Shown: in pieces, positions 23,616-35,581 of the stretch | Position numbering within the stretch: the stretch's first letter is position 1 | Layout: each line of letters opens with the position of its first letter | Source: Eucommia ulmoides | Lineage: Eukaryota; Streptophyta; Magnoliopsida; Garryales; Eucommiaceae | Assembly: GCA_016647705.1 (NCBI GenBank) | Contig: CM028332.1 | Span: forward strand, 32,183,300 to 32,247,299 | Length of the DNA stretch: 64,000 bases | Direction: 5' to 3' | Notes under the pieces: model-generated | What the model was told of the DNA's origin: nothing | Seen by the model: only the letters and a program-made list of their open reading frames with translations | The model's database searches: none | Made by a program: the position numbers and the translations under genes

Positions 23616-25409
23616 ATTTTAGCCCGGCCCGGATATGCACTAAGAAAATTAAAGGTCAAGTCTTCAAATGAATGAGAACTCTTTAATATTTTTTTAATAA
23701 ATAAATATATTTCAATTAATAAAATAATTTTTTAATTACTTTTATTGTCATAATTCTATTAATTAATTTATTGTCATAATTTCACTACTTAAACTTAGTT
23801 TTTAAAATTAAATTTTAATTGTTCATTGTATTTTTCTCCTATTTCTAGTTTTTAAAATTAAATTTTAATTGTTCATTGTATCTTCTTATTCTTTTTATAA
23901 CATCTCAACTTAAGAAAAATTAAAAGGCAAAACTCAAGCTTTTAATAGCTCACAACTCTATTTTCTTTCTCATAATTTTGAGTATATATTTTAGAAAAAT
24001 TTATTATATAATCCTCATAAGATATATAAATGAGAAAATAGATCCCCAACTACCATAATAAAGTTTTTAGTCCCCGATTTTTTTTATTTTTTTTGAAAAT
24101 ATTCATTTGTTCTTTAACTATTTTTTCCATTATTTACATCTAATGCATTTATATAAAAATAGCAAGACGTGAAAATTCACATTTTTTATTTTCTATTTTT
24201 AAAACTTATAATACATTTTAACATTGATTGCGTTATTATAATCGTTCATTATTCTTTACGTGAACAAAATTATTGTTCCTGGTATGAACATTCATGGAAA
24301 ACCAAAACGAATCAAAAAAATTAGAAAAAAAAAAAAACAAAAACTAAGATCAATAAAAACAAACACAACGTGAACATTTATGAACATTCACCCAAAATCA
24401 CACACGAACAACAAATCAAGACATTGAAAATTCCTCTAAAATCAATAAAAACAAAGCATGAACATTCATCAATCACAAATAATATATTCACTCGAAACTA
24501 AATCAAAATAGATCTAAACCTCATGTAAACATTCACAAGAAACAAATTAAGAACATTGAAAAGAACCTGAGATCAACAAAAAGACAATTCACCGATCACA
24601 AATAATACATTCACTCGAAAACTGAATCAAAACATGTCTAAACCCATGCGAACATTTACGAAACACAAATCAAAAAATTGAAAAAAAATTAAGATCAACA
24701 AAAAGAACATTCGTGTGAATAACACAAAATTTCACAAAAAATCAAACATATTTAAGCTGGTGCAAACATTATCCCAACCAAATCAAGAATATTGACCTAA
24801 CGATCAACGAAAAATAAATCAGTATGAATATTCACCAAATCACAATGAACATTACCAAAACCACACATCGGGAAACGAACATTCAGATCTGGAAAATAAC
24901 ATGAGAATTTTTGAAATCTAAACCAAAACTGAGAAAGACAAGGTGGGAAGAGGAAGAGAGGTACAAACCACCACTGCCCTCTTGCCATCGCAAAAGCGAA
25001 TCGTCTCCTGTTGTTGCAACGGTAAACCGTTTGCCGCTGTTGGTAGAAGAGAGACGGTGGTGCATGATGAAGAGAGGGGGTGGCGTGGCCGTCAATGGAT
25101 ATGTGGTTGTGGCAGCAATCCAAACATGAAAAAAAAAAAACAAATCAAAATTAAACAAATCAAAACACCACTAAACAAAAAACAAACCATGAACATTTTC
25201 AAATCAAAACATGAAGAAAAAAAAAAAAAAAAAACCAAAAAACAAACCAAATCAAAACACCACAAACAAAAAAAATTAAACCAAATCTCGAAATGGATCC
25301 CTAGAAGCCGATTTTCTTCCACCTAGTGCGTCGGATCTGAAAAATCGTTGGTTCGTCATATCTGGAAATCGGTGGTTCGTTCGGTGGGAAGCGGCGGTTT
25401 GTTTATAGC
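23616..25409. other. AT-rich spacer with minisatellite and a gene-like patch
   Basis: This is AT-rich DNA without a recognisable gene. 24340-24720 is a minisatellite. 24900-25110 is GC-richer with CACCACTG/GTTGCAACGG words and looks like a short exon-like patch, but no conserved protein emerges in any frame. 25120-25290 is A-rich. 25305-25400 carries a sequence repeated at 26311-26410. Confidence 0.5.
24340..24720. repeat. Minisatellite of about 90-135 bp built on GAACATTCAC
   Basis: Three to four imperfect units share the order GATCAAYAAAAAC, GAACATTCAY, AATCACAAATAATAYATTCA and CTAAACCYATG. The word GAACATTC or near variants continues to 24890 outside the array. Confidence 0.7.
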
Positions 25410-26301
25410 ATGGTTTTAAATCACGGTAATGGCAACCATAATGGTAACGGACGCGGAAGCGGGGGTGAAGCGGGTGTAATGTAACGGTAACGAACGTCGC
25501 AGTCGTGAATTTTTATTTTCAATTCACAACATCTATAAATCCGATATATTCAAGCATTTTACTTTAAAATAGATTATAATCAAGTTTAAAACAAATTATT
25601 AGTAATTTCAGAGTTGAAAATTGAATTTTTTTTCTTGATGCATTTAATTCTTTTTGCCCTTTTTTTTTTTTTAATCTTATTTAAATGTTTTGACCATAGT
25701 GTTGTTGTAATATGAACTTTGTATTAGGTTAATCTTGTCATTCTCCACGTTCCAATGTTGGAATTTTGCTTTACAAAAAATGACAGGGGTCATAATGTCA
25801 TTTTCTTAAATTATTGGGGTCCGACTGCAATTAGCACCAAATTTTCACAATAATAAATCCGACCAACTATTTGGGTTGGGTTTTTAGGGCTTCGTTTCTC
25901 TGTTCACTGTTGCTTCCCGGGGATCAAGATAGAATGGAACCAATCGGAGGCCAACCGGAATCGGAGAACTCCGACGTAGTTCCGTCGACCGCTCTGGCGT
26001 ACCTCGACCCTCACTACTGGTATGTCTTTCTCCTCCCATACCTTTTTTGCCCCTTCGCTTCCCCGCTTTCTTGGTACTCAAACGCTCCTTCCATTTTTAG
26101 GGACCAGAGATTCACCCGCGAGGAGAATTACGAATGGTTCAAGGACTACTCTTACTTCTGTCATCTCATTCTTCCAGCGTGTTGGTGCTGTAACAGCCGT
26201 TACAGCACCGTAACGACTGTTACGGTATGATTCAATTTCTCAGCCCTGTAACGGGTCGTAACGGTCGTTACGTTATGTAACGGTCGTTATTTAAAACCTT
26301 G
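25410..26301. mobile_element. Pack-MULE
   Basis: The ends ATGGTTTTAAAT and ATTTAAAACCTTG are inverted. They are flanked by GTTTATAGC (25401-25409) and GTTTATGGC (26302-26310), a 9-bp target-site duplication with one change, which is the Mutator signature. Subterminal regions are packed with GTAACGG/CCGTTAC words in both orientations, plausible transposase-binding sites. There is no transposase; instead it carries a two-exon fragment of a cellular gene. The flanks form one continuous repeat when the element is removed. Confidence 0.85.
25934..26170 (+). pseudogene. Captured EEF1AKMT4-like methyltransferase gene fragment
   Basis: An 86-nt exon (25934-26019) starting ATG encodes MEPIGGQPES.. 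and ..ALAYLDPHYW. A consistent GTATGT...TTTTTAG intron (26020-26100) follows, and then an exon reading WDQRFTREENYEWFKDYS to about 26170. The YWDxR...E-YEWFKDYS-F signature is the N-terminal start of the plant and animal EEF1AKMT4-like S-adenosylmethionine-dependent methyltransferases, which methylate a lysine of elongation factor eEF1A. The phase across the intron is right (TG|G = Trp). Only about 52 residues remain and no SAM-binding motif is included, so no enzyme can be made. Retention of the intron shows a DNA-level capture. Confidence 0.75.
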
Positions 26302-26310
26302 GTTTATGGC

Positions 26311-26412
26311 CGATTTCCACCTAGTTCGTTGGATCTGAGAGAGAGAGAGAGAGGTTCGTTCGGTGGGAAGTGGCGGTTCATTTATGGTCAATTTCCACCT
26401 AGTTCTTTGGAT

Positions 26413-26454
<42 letters not shown>

Positions 26455-26640
26455 AACAGGTCTGAAGTCGCCCACAGATCTCGCCATTCGTCGTTCAAAT
26501 TGCCCACAAAACCGATCGAGCACGGTATTAAGGTTTGGAGAAGACGATTATGGCGATAAGGATATCGTCGATGGATTGCCCTTCCCAAATCTGAGCTAGT
26601 GTCGCCGACCTTGTGTGTTTCGAAGGGGAGAATGAGAGAT
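26311..26640 (+). repeat. Diverged tandem repeat with GA microsatellites
   Basis: A unit of about 70-100 bp (TTTCCACCTAG, TTGGATCTGAGAG, GGTTCGTTCGGTGGGAAG, TTTATGG) occurs at 26311-26385 and again from 26388. An older copy lies at 25305-25400, left of the Pack-MULE. GA runs lie at 26336-26353 and 26414-26452. The GC-balanced tail to 26640 resembles a leader or gene-start patch, but no conserved protein is seen. Confidence 0.65.
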
Positions 26641-26836
26641 GAACCATTAGGATTAAAAGGTTATTATATTTATATAGGGATATAATTGTTCATTTATTAT
26701 TTTTTTTTTAACTAAAATGAGTAAATACTAAGATAGTTCTACAAAAAGGTTTAAAAAACAACAATTTTCTTAAAAAGACCAAACGAGGAAACAGAAAGTT
26801 AAAAATAGTGTAAATAAAATAAAATTAAAAAAGGGA

Positions 26837-28955
26837 AAATTACAGGGTAATCCCAACATTAGCGTAAAACTACCAATAAAACCCACATCCAATTTTTTGC
26901 ACCGAGAACGCCTATGCCACTGATTTCTTGCACCGATTAGTCCTACATTTGTTATCTGTACATTTTTCGGTGACCGATTTTTTCCTCCGTTATATGCGCA
27001 GCGAGATTCCATTTTTGAATCGCCGAGCATTGCCTTGCCGTCGTGCCAACGCCTTCACAACTTAGATTCACCGCAATCACTGTCGAGATCCGACTCACTT
27101 CCATTATCGTCGTCCATATCCGATGTCTTTCCCATCGTCGTCGACGCCTTCCCCACTGTCGCTGTCCAGATCAAGTTTTTCCACCACCTCGCAACTCAAA
27201 TCCAAGGTTTTCAATGGATGCCGTCACCTTTATTTATACTCTGTTTCAATCTGGTGATCTTTTCTTTATTTTTAGAAAGAGAAAGAAATGAAGTGGGTAT
27301 TAAAGCATTTGGGGTTCCTTTTTGACTATTTAAACATTGTACCCCGCAATGTTACATGTAACATCCCCTTGAAATATAGTGAGAGAAATTTGCATATGTG
27401 ATAATGTGGGTCTATGATAGTGAGAGAAAATTGATCCTTTTTTGCTATCAACACATTGCACTCCGCAATGTTACATGTAACATCCCATTAAAATATAGTG
27501 AGAGAAATATGAGTGTGTGATAATGTGGGTCTATGGTAATGAAAGAAATTAGAAAGCACACTAATGTTACATGTAATATTTTCTGAAATATAGATATTAC
27601 ATGTGTGTTTGGAGTTCCTTTTTTGACCAAACCTACAATGTTACATGTAACATCCCCTTGAAATATAGTGAGAGAAATGTGGGTATATGATAATATGAGT
27701 TTGTGTTAGTAAGAGAAATTGGAATTGCATTAATGTTAGATGTAACATTGAAGTGGGTATTAAAACATTTGGAGTTTCTTTTTAACTATTTACATATTAC
27801 ACCCTGCAATATTACATGTAACATCCCCTTGAAATATTCGGAGTTCTCTTTTGACTATTTACACACCCTACAATGTTACATGTAACATCCCTTGAAATAT
27901 AGTGAGGGAAATGTGGGTACGTAATAATGTTGGTGTGTGTTAGTGAAAAAAATTGGAAATTGGATTAATATTACATATAAAACCCTCAAAAATATAGATG
28001 CTACATGTGTGTTAGTGAGAGAATTGAAAATCGCATTAATGTTACATGTAACATCCTCTAAAATATAAATGTTTACATGTTTGTTAGTGAAAGAATTAGA
28101 AATCGTATTAATGTTACATGTAACATTGAAGTGGGTATTAAAACCTTTAGAGTTTTTTTTTTTAACTATTTGCACATTACACAGTACAATGCTACATGTA
28201 ACATTCCCTTGAAATATTTGGAGTTCTCTTTTGACTATTTACAAATTGCACCCTGCAATGTTACATGTAACATCCTTTTGAAATATAGTGAGGGAAATGT
28301 GAGTACGTGATACTGTTGGTCTGTGTTAGTGAATTAGAAATTGGATTAATATTACATGCAACAACACCCTCTAAAATATAGATGTTACATGTGTGTTAGT
28401 GAGAGAATTGGAAATCGCATTAATGATACATGTAACATCCTCTAAAATATCGATGTTACATGTAACATCTATATAAAAATATGTTTTGCATGTAACATCA
28501 ACTAGAAAATATGTTTCGATATAGATGTAATTCTGAAATATGTTTTTGATATAGATGTTACATATAACATCCATTAAAAATAAGTTTTTAAAATAATCAT
28601 TGATTATAGATGTTACATGTAACATCTATTAAAAATATTTGTTTGAAATTTGTCAATATTAGACAGTGTCACATTGTTATATTTGATGTTACATGTAACA
28701 TCCATGCATAATACGATCCACACGTCCAAAAAATTTGATTAGCATATCATAAAAAATATGACATTTTACTGATTAATACAGTGTAAAAATATTAATTTTA
28801 CGATATCAGGAACTATGAAAAAATTCATGTGTTTTGATCTTAGCATTGAAAGTTCCACATGAGGGGTATTTTCGTCACAAAAATAGGAAAAGGACAACTT
28901 GGTGCATCGAAAGAATAGTGGGTTCAACCTGTAATTTCCAGCACCTTTTGGGACT
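26837..28955. mobile_element. Possible TIR element enclosing palindromic satellite
   Basis: GGGAAAATTACAGGGTAATCCC at the left and the complement of GGAAATTACAGGTTGAACCC at the right are inverted and similar over about 25 bp. The contents are a short GC-balanced gene-like patch (26960-27240) and the TGTTACATGTAACA array. No target duplication was found and no transposase is present, so this is a structural suggestion, possibly a MULE MITE. Confidence 0.4.
27343..28701. repeat. Palindromic TGTTACATGTAACA satellite-like array
   Basis: About 15 copies of the 14-bp perfect palindrome TGTTACATGTAACA or one-to-two-base variants are spread over 1.35 kb (first at 27350-27363, last at 28687-28700). 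In the left part they are followed by TCCCCTTGAAATATAGTGAG and spaced about 60-130 bp; in the right part (28430-28625) the spacing shortens. Open frames in the array are by-products. Confidence 0.9.
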
Positions 28956-29062
28956 GCTTGGTCACCGCCCCTAAAAAAAAAACCATATTTTAATTACTAG
29001 GAGTCTTTTTCAATTGATTTTATTGTCATAATTTCATCAATTCAATACTTTCAATGTGTGAG

Positions 29063-31585
29063 TGTCACAACCTGTCCTGGACACCCGTCATCCCGAGGCT
29101 GGTGTGACTACAACATGACATCACCTGAAATCTCAAAATAAATCAATACCATGACAATAAACGCCTACTGTATAATACAAACGTCTGTTATGGGGGACAC
29201 ACCCGTCCCAAATTCTGTTTTCTAATTAAAAGTATTTATCCAAGAACCTTTCATAGGTTCGCGGTTGACAGCTTCTCTCAATCGCCTATATAACTCCATC
29301 ACGTAGCTCTACTTAGTGCCAGTAGGGGATCGACTCCTAGCTGTTGTACCTGCGAGTGTACTGTCTTCTTAGTAAAATATTTTTAAAATATTAATACGTT
29401 CTAAATATTTCCAAAATTTAGTATGGATCAAGCACAAGTATATAGGCAATGAAAATAAAGTGATATAGATAAGTTTCATCCAGATCTTTTTTCTAGTATA
29501 AAATCATACCAATCATTATAATAAATAATATCAAATCAACCAATATACGTAAAACACCACATCTCAAGCACCAATCTCAAACACACACCTCCAACACACA
29601 CACACTAGCCAGCCCTAGTGATCGTTTTAACCTCACGATCGGGAGTTTGCAACGGTACCGTACCATCCGTAGGATATGCCTTCCTACGAACACCCATCAC
29701 TCCGCCGAAGCGGATAATCACTGCGCAGTATAGATGTCTAACATCACTCTGCTGAAGCAGATAACCATCACTCCGCCAAAGCGGATAATCTCACTCTACC
29801 GAAACAGATAAATACTAGGGCATCGTCAAATCAACTATAACATCATCGAATCACAACTCAATAAATATCGTCAAATCACCACGTCTATCTCTTTTCTTTC
29901 AAACCAACTTTAAAGTCCAAAAGCATATTTCCCACTTTTCTTTTTAGAGAAAACGTCTGATTCTTTCAAAACTACTTTTCGACCCTTTATTTTCCTTTTG
30001 AAAACCAGACATTTTTAGGAAAACAAATATTTTCTATTTTTTTTTAAAAGCATCGTCTGATTTTACCAAATTTAACAAAAGTTCATTTTCAGTTTCATTT
30101 TGGAATCTATCGAAATCTTCCAAAAACCCAGTTTACCAACTCACCCAAATCCTACTTGATCCATATCATTTATAAATTCATACAATTTAAGTAACCACAT
30201 ATTTTCTCATATATATACATAGAAAATAGTTTGGTAAGAAGACAGTACACTCACCTCGATATCCGTTTTGCAAAACTGACACTAACTGCACTCTATCTGG
30301 ACGCCAGTGCCTGCGAACCTAATAGTGGCAGGATCTAAATTAATATCTTATCTAAAATATCCTAATCATGCAATGCAGACCCTATATTCCGAATCATTAC
30401 TAATTTTATGTACCACGTACTTAAAATTAATCAATCTTCACAAAATTATTATGATTTTAAGATTTATAACACTAACTAAAATTTAATTTAATGAGAATTA
30501 ATAATCGATTGAAGTTTCACCTGTTTCCGAAACGTTTGGCGACCACGAGATGGGTTTTGGATTTTCCTGGGGTGGTTTCTGCAATTTCCCCTTTTTCTTT
30601 TCTTTTTTTCTCTTTTTTTTTTCCTTTTTTTTTTTCTCCTTTTCTGTTTTGCGTTACTGTTTGGTTTTCTGTTTCCCTGACATGTTGCCGCCGACGAGGT
30701 CTTGCCGTCAATCACGCCTAGCCATCCCACCAACCGAACAACCGCACCACCGGACAACTGAACCCACCCACCACCACGTCTACCCCCCATGCACACCCAC
30801 AGTAACACACACACACACACGCTACTTTCTCTCTCTAAACTCACCGCCGGCGAACCTCCGGCGACGATCAAAACGCACCCCCACCCCCGATCAGAATACA
30901 CCCTCTCAGCACAATGATCAATGAAATCCACCTGCACAGCCGACCAACTACCAATGATGATCACCCGTCAACAGACTGCCCATACCGCCGGACCGACTTT
31001 TCTCTCTCTCTACCTACTCCGGCGACTCACCTGTGGCCGGAGCAATACACCCACATGTTTGTGTCAATTGGACACACACACACACCCTGAACACACACAC
31101 ACACAGACCCACATCCCCTGCCGCTGATCACTCTCCGTCGACTGACGACGCCACCTCCGATCCTCTGCCTCTCCTCTCTGCTCTGTTTGATCTTCCTCTT
31201 TGCATTTCATGTCAATTTTTATTGTGTTTCGTGACAATTGTATAGTGCTTATACCTATATATATGCATGAAGGAAGTGGCGTGAGTTTGATCCCTGCCTC
31301 GCCACGTCCCGTTTCTCCGATCGTGATGACGGAATGATCTCAGCAACCTCACCTGTGTGTGTGTGTATATATGCATATATGATAATCTTTTTTTTTTCCT
31401 TAATTACCTTATTCATCCCTTAACTTCCTTTAAATTATTAGTTAGACCCAAATTCAAATTTTTAATATTTTGCAAATTCCAAATTGACCCCTAAAATTTT
31501 AAGTTTTAATTAATAAATAACACCATTTATCCCGTTATTTCTAAATATGTTAAAATACATTTAAAAAAAAAATCAAGATCTTACA
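29063..31585 (-). repeat. 3' LTR of the truncated gypsy element
   Basis: It runs TGTCACAACC to ATCTTACA on the plus strand. It contains the CACGATCGGGAGTT/GGTACCGT motif (29619-29690), short repeats of the CCGAAGCGGATAAT type (29700-29810), a pyrimidine tract (30590-30640) and AC repeats. Long open frames near 30490-31240 on both strands arise from AC/CT repeats and are not believed to be genes. Confidence 0.85.
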
Positions 31586-33588
31586 ACTCTTCCCCCCTAA
31601 AAGAAATTTCGTCCCGAAATTTTCGTTCAAAACAATAGGAATTAGAATTTCGGTCAAAACAATAACAATCCAGAGTCGCACCACACGGGGATGTTAGTCA
31701 TACTTGATTCTAGAACAATTGTTTCTTATGTAGGGTCCTAAAACCGAAAATCACTCATAATTCGTAATCGTCAAATTATTTCCAAAATTGGCGTCAGGCT
31801 ACTAACACGTCAAAGTCACACCACAAAGTTATATTCGTCTCATGTGATTTCAGAACAACTGTTTCTTATATACGGTCTCAACATCACAAATCGCCCAAAA
31901 TTTATAACCAACAACTTCTTCGTCAAATCATAACCGTCCAACAAACATGGTGCACTCGATCGGTTACACTTAACACGGATCACCCACTGTCAAAAAAAAT
32001 CTCGTCTTCCTAACTGCTTCCACTGCGCCACTCTGATAAAAATTAAAATCAGTAACAACACTATCTACTGCAAATATTTTAGTATATTGAGTCTATTTCA
32101 TTCCGTCGTGACCGGCGCTTATCTATTTCATCTGACATTTCCTAGTCGCCCGTTGCAACAATATTTTCCATTTAACACTTAACCTAACTATAATCGCCAT
32201 CAATCTCATAAGCACAGATAATTCAACTATCATTAACTTCGATACCTACCTCAACTCTTTAATACTCATATCGATATCATTCATAATACCTAAATATCAC
32301 CAACCCACATAACTACAATTCAAATATATTAAACAAATAATCTATAAGAATTCCTTTCATGCCTCCACATTTTACCAAGTCCCTGACATGGTCACGTGTT
32401 TCAAGTTTGTTTTCACCTACCTAACATGTTTCAAACGTATATCCACGTAGGTATACGACTCGAAGGACATAGGTACGCCCTAGTCACAATGAAATCGATA
32501 CATTCTAATAATTACCAGCTATTAACCGTAAGATATTATATCATGTGTACATATCATCTCAAGGATATTTTAAATTTTCCCTGTTCGTGACATCTTAATA
32601 ACTTCCAATTTTCAGTAAAATTGTAGTCACATCGGGCTATTTTTAAATTTCGCAAGTTTCGTTTTTCTATCTCAGTTCAGTCTATCAGATCGAAATCCTG
32701 TATCCTTTTCATATAGCGCTTTATGCGATACCACCACGATTGACGACAAGATAGTTATTGGCATAAATAGATTTTATTAACATTACACACTTATCCCTCT
32801 TACTAGAAACTTCCACGACACATCCCCTCAACATATCTTCCAATACTTGAATCGTATTCCCTGATAAACCATTGACCCATAGCTGGAACAAGGTATCAAC
32901 TTCCACTTGGGTAACTAAAGGAATATGGAATTTTTATTTTATATATATATATATATATATATTTTAACCCGCATGTGCAAATAACTATCAGCTTCTAATA
33001 CTACAGTTTCCCCCCACGCATTGTTCACATACTGACGACTTATTTCACTTTGATAACAATTATTGTCCCGGTCACCATATAGCGACAATATCTATGATTT
33101 CAGAATTTCAAATTCCAAGATTTCGAATAACCGATTAATAAAATTTCTAGAATTACTAATCCTTATCCCTTTTGATTTTAACAGAAAATCCTGTCCCAAC
33201 TTAATTTTAATATTTGCATAAAATTGGTGTATCACGCAATCGAACAATCCTATCAATATGGATATATATATATATATATTAGACATTCGCATCAAGAAAA
33301 CACTCCTCGAACTCCTCTCCCTTTTCTTTTTTGGTATAGGTCAAGGCTACAATAGCCCCCTCCTAGAGATTTCGTTACTTCTCGATCTTAACTTGACTAA
33401 CAAATCACCGAATAACAATTGCTACGATTTCTATTTCCATTCCAACCTACTAATCATATTCATGCCATTACAGTATAGTTAATATTACTGGGGTACTGCA
33501 TATCCTATTCTATGCACATCTTTTTAGGTCTCATTCGTAAATTGACATTATCATCCCTACACATCTTATTCCAAATTCACAAACTTCA
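31586..33588 (-). other. Residual internal DNA of the gypsy element
   Basis: It starts with the polypurine tract (complement of 31586-31615, GGGACGAAATTTC then AGGGGGGAAG) typical of Tekay/Del and other gypsy elements. The remainder is AT-rich, has a direct repeat of about 100 bp (31670-31780 and 31812-31905), and shows no pol motifs in any frame. Confidence 0.65.
32016..32037 (-). other. 5' part of an initiator tRNA-Met-like sequence
   Basis: The minus strand reads ATCAGAGTGGCGCAGTGGAAGC, in positions the same as the first 22 nt of plant initiator tRNA-Met with one substitution, as I remember that tRNA. It covers the acceptor strand and D-arm with an A-box, but anticodon and 3' half are absent, so it is not a tRNA gene. 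It lies about 430 bp inside the polypurine tract of the gypsy element. Confidence 0.55.
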
Positions 33589-34573
33589 TAGTGATCGTTT
33601 TAACCTCACGATAGGGAGTTTGCAACGGTACCGTACCATCCGTAGGATATGCCTTCCTACGAACACCTATCACTCCGCCGAAGCGGATAATCATTGCGCA
33701 GTATAGACGTCTAACATCACTCTGCTGAAGCAGATAAACATCACTCCGTCGAAGCGGATAATCTCACTCTACCGAAACAGATAAATACTAGGGCATCGTC
33801 AAATCAACTATAACATCATCGAATCACAACTCAATAAATATCGTCAAATCACCACGTCTATCTCTTTTCTTCCAAACTAACTTTAAAGTCCAAAAGCATA
33901 TTTCCCACTTTTCTTTTTAGAGAAAACGTCTGATTCTTTCAAAACTACTTTTCGACCCTTTATTTTCCTTTTGAAAACCAGACATTTTTAGGAAAACAAA
34001 TGTTTTCTATTTCTTTTTAAAAGCACTGTCTGATTTTACCAAATTCAACAAAAGTTCATTTTCAGTTTCATTTTGGAATCCATCGAAATCTTCCAAAATA
34101 CCAGTTTACCAACTCACCCAAATCCTGCTTGATCCATATCATTTATAAATTCATACAATTTAAGTAACCACATATTTTCTCATATATATACATAGAAAAT
34201 AGTTTGGTAAGAAGACAGTACACTCACCTCGATATCCGTTTTGCAAAACTGACACTGACTGCACTCTATCTGGACGCTAGTGCCTGCGAACCTAATAGTG
34301 ACAGGATCTAAATTAATATCTTATCTAAAATATCCTAATCATGCAATGCAGACCCTATATTTCGAATCATTACTAATTTTATGTACCACGTACTTAAAAT
34401 TAATCAATCGTCACAAAATTATTATGATTTTAAGATTTATAACACTAACTAAAATTTAATTTAATGAGAATTAATAATCGATTGAAGTTTCACCTGTTTC
34501 CGAAATGTTTGGCGACCACGAGATGGGTTTTGGATTTTCCTGGGGTGGTTTCTACAATTTTTCCCTTTTCTTT

Positions 34574-34617
<44 letters not shown>

Positions 34618-35576
34618 CTCCTTTTCTGTTTTGCGTTACTGTTTGGTTTTCTGTTTCCCTGACATGCTGCCACCGACGAGGTCTCGCCGTCAATCACGCC
34701 TAGCCGTCCCACCAACCGAACACCCGCACCACCGGACAACTGAACCCACCCACCACCACGTCTACCCCCCATGCACACCCACAGTAACACACACACACAC
34801 GCTACTTTCTCTCTCTAAACTCACCGCCGGCGAACCTCCGGCGACGATCAAAACACGCACCCCCACCCCCGATCAGAATACACCCTCTCAGCACAATGAT
34901 CAATGAAATCCACCTGCACAGCCGACCAACTACCAATGATGATCACCCGTCAACAGACTGCCCATACCGCCGGACCGACTTTTCTCTCTCTCTACCCACT
35001 CCGGCGACTCACCTGTGGCAGGAGCAATACACCCACATGTTTGCGTCAATTGGACACACACACACACCCTGAACACACACACACACAGACCCACATCTCT
35101 TGCCACCGATCACTCTCCGTCGACCGACGACGCCACCTTCGATCCTCTGCCTCTCCTCTCTGCTCTGTTTGATCTTTCTCTTTGCATTTCGTGTCAATTT
35201 TTATTGTGTTTCGTGACAATTGTATAGTGCTTATACCTATATATATGCATGAAGGAAGTGGCGTGAGTTTGATCCCTGCCTCACCACGTCCCGTTTCTCC
35301 GATCGTGATGACGGAATGATCTCAGCAACCTCACCTGTGTGTGTGTGTATATATGCATATATGATAATCTTTTTTTTTTTTTTTTACCTTAATTACCTTA
35401 TTCATCCCTTAACTTCCTTTAAATTATTAGTTAGACCCAAATTCAAATTTTTAATATTTTGCAAATTCCAAATTGACCCCTAAAATTTTAAGTTTTAATT
35501 AATAAATAACACCATTTATCCCGTTATTTTTAAATATGCTAAAATACGTTTTAAAAAAAAAAATCAAGATCTTACA
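33589..35576 (-). repeat. Partial 5' LTR of the truncated gypsy element
   Basis: This copy is colinear with 29617-31585 but begins abruptly at TAGTGATCG. The main difference is a much longer T run (34567-34617) and small substitutions. It ends CTTACA before the GTGAG duplication. Confidence 0.85.
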
Positions 35577-35581
35577 GTGAG

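Larger units (their letters stand above)
29063..35576 (-). mobile_element. Truncated gypsy-type LTR retrotransposon
   Basis: Two copies of a 2.5-kb LTR flank about 2 kb of internal DNA. The outer edges have the target-site duplication GTGAG (29058-29062 and 35577-35581). A polypurine tract beside the left LTR reads on the minus strand, so the element is on the minus strand. Gag and pol are gone, and the right (5') LTR has lost its inner 550 or so bases together with the primer-binding site, so one deletion covers both. The LTR copies are very similar by eye, implying a fairly recent insertion. Confidence 0.85.

Noticed and set aside
27343-28701. CRISPR-like array
   Set aside because: Repeats are short palindromes with irregular spacing and related spacers, in plant nuclear DNA. 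There are no cas genes.
30488-30964. A 158-codon open frame on the minus strand, with overlapping frames on the plus strand
   Set aside because: It lies in the gypsy LTR and arises from pyrimidine and AC repeats. The second LTR copy has a much longer T run and breaks the frame, and no conserved domain is visible.
32016-32037. Functional tRNA-Met gene
   Set aside because: Only the 5' part of the tRNA is present. The anticodon arm, T arm and acceptor 3' strand are missing.
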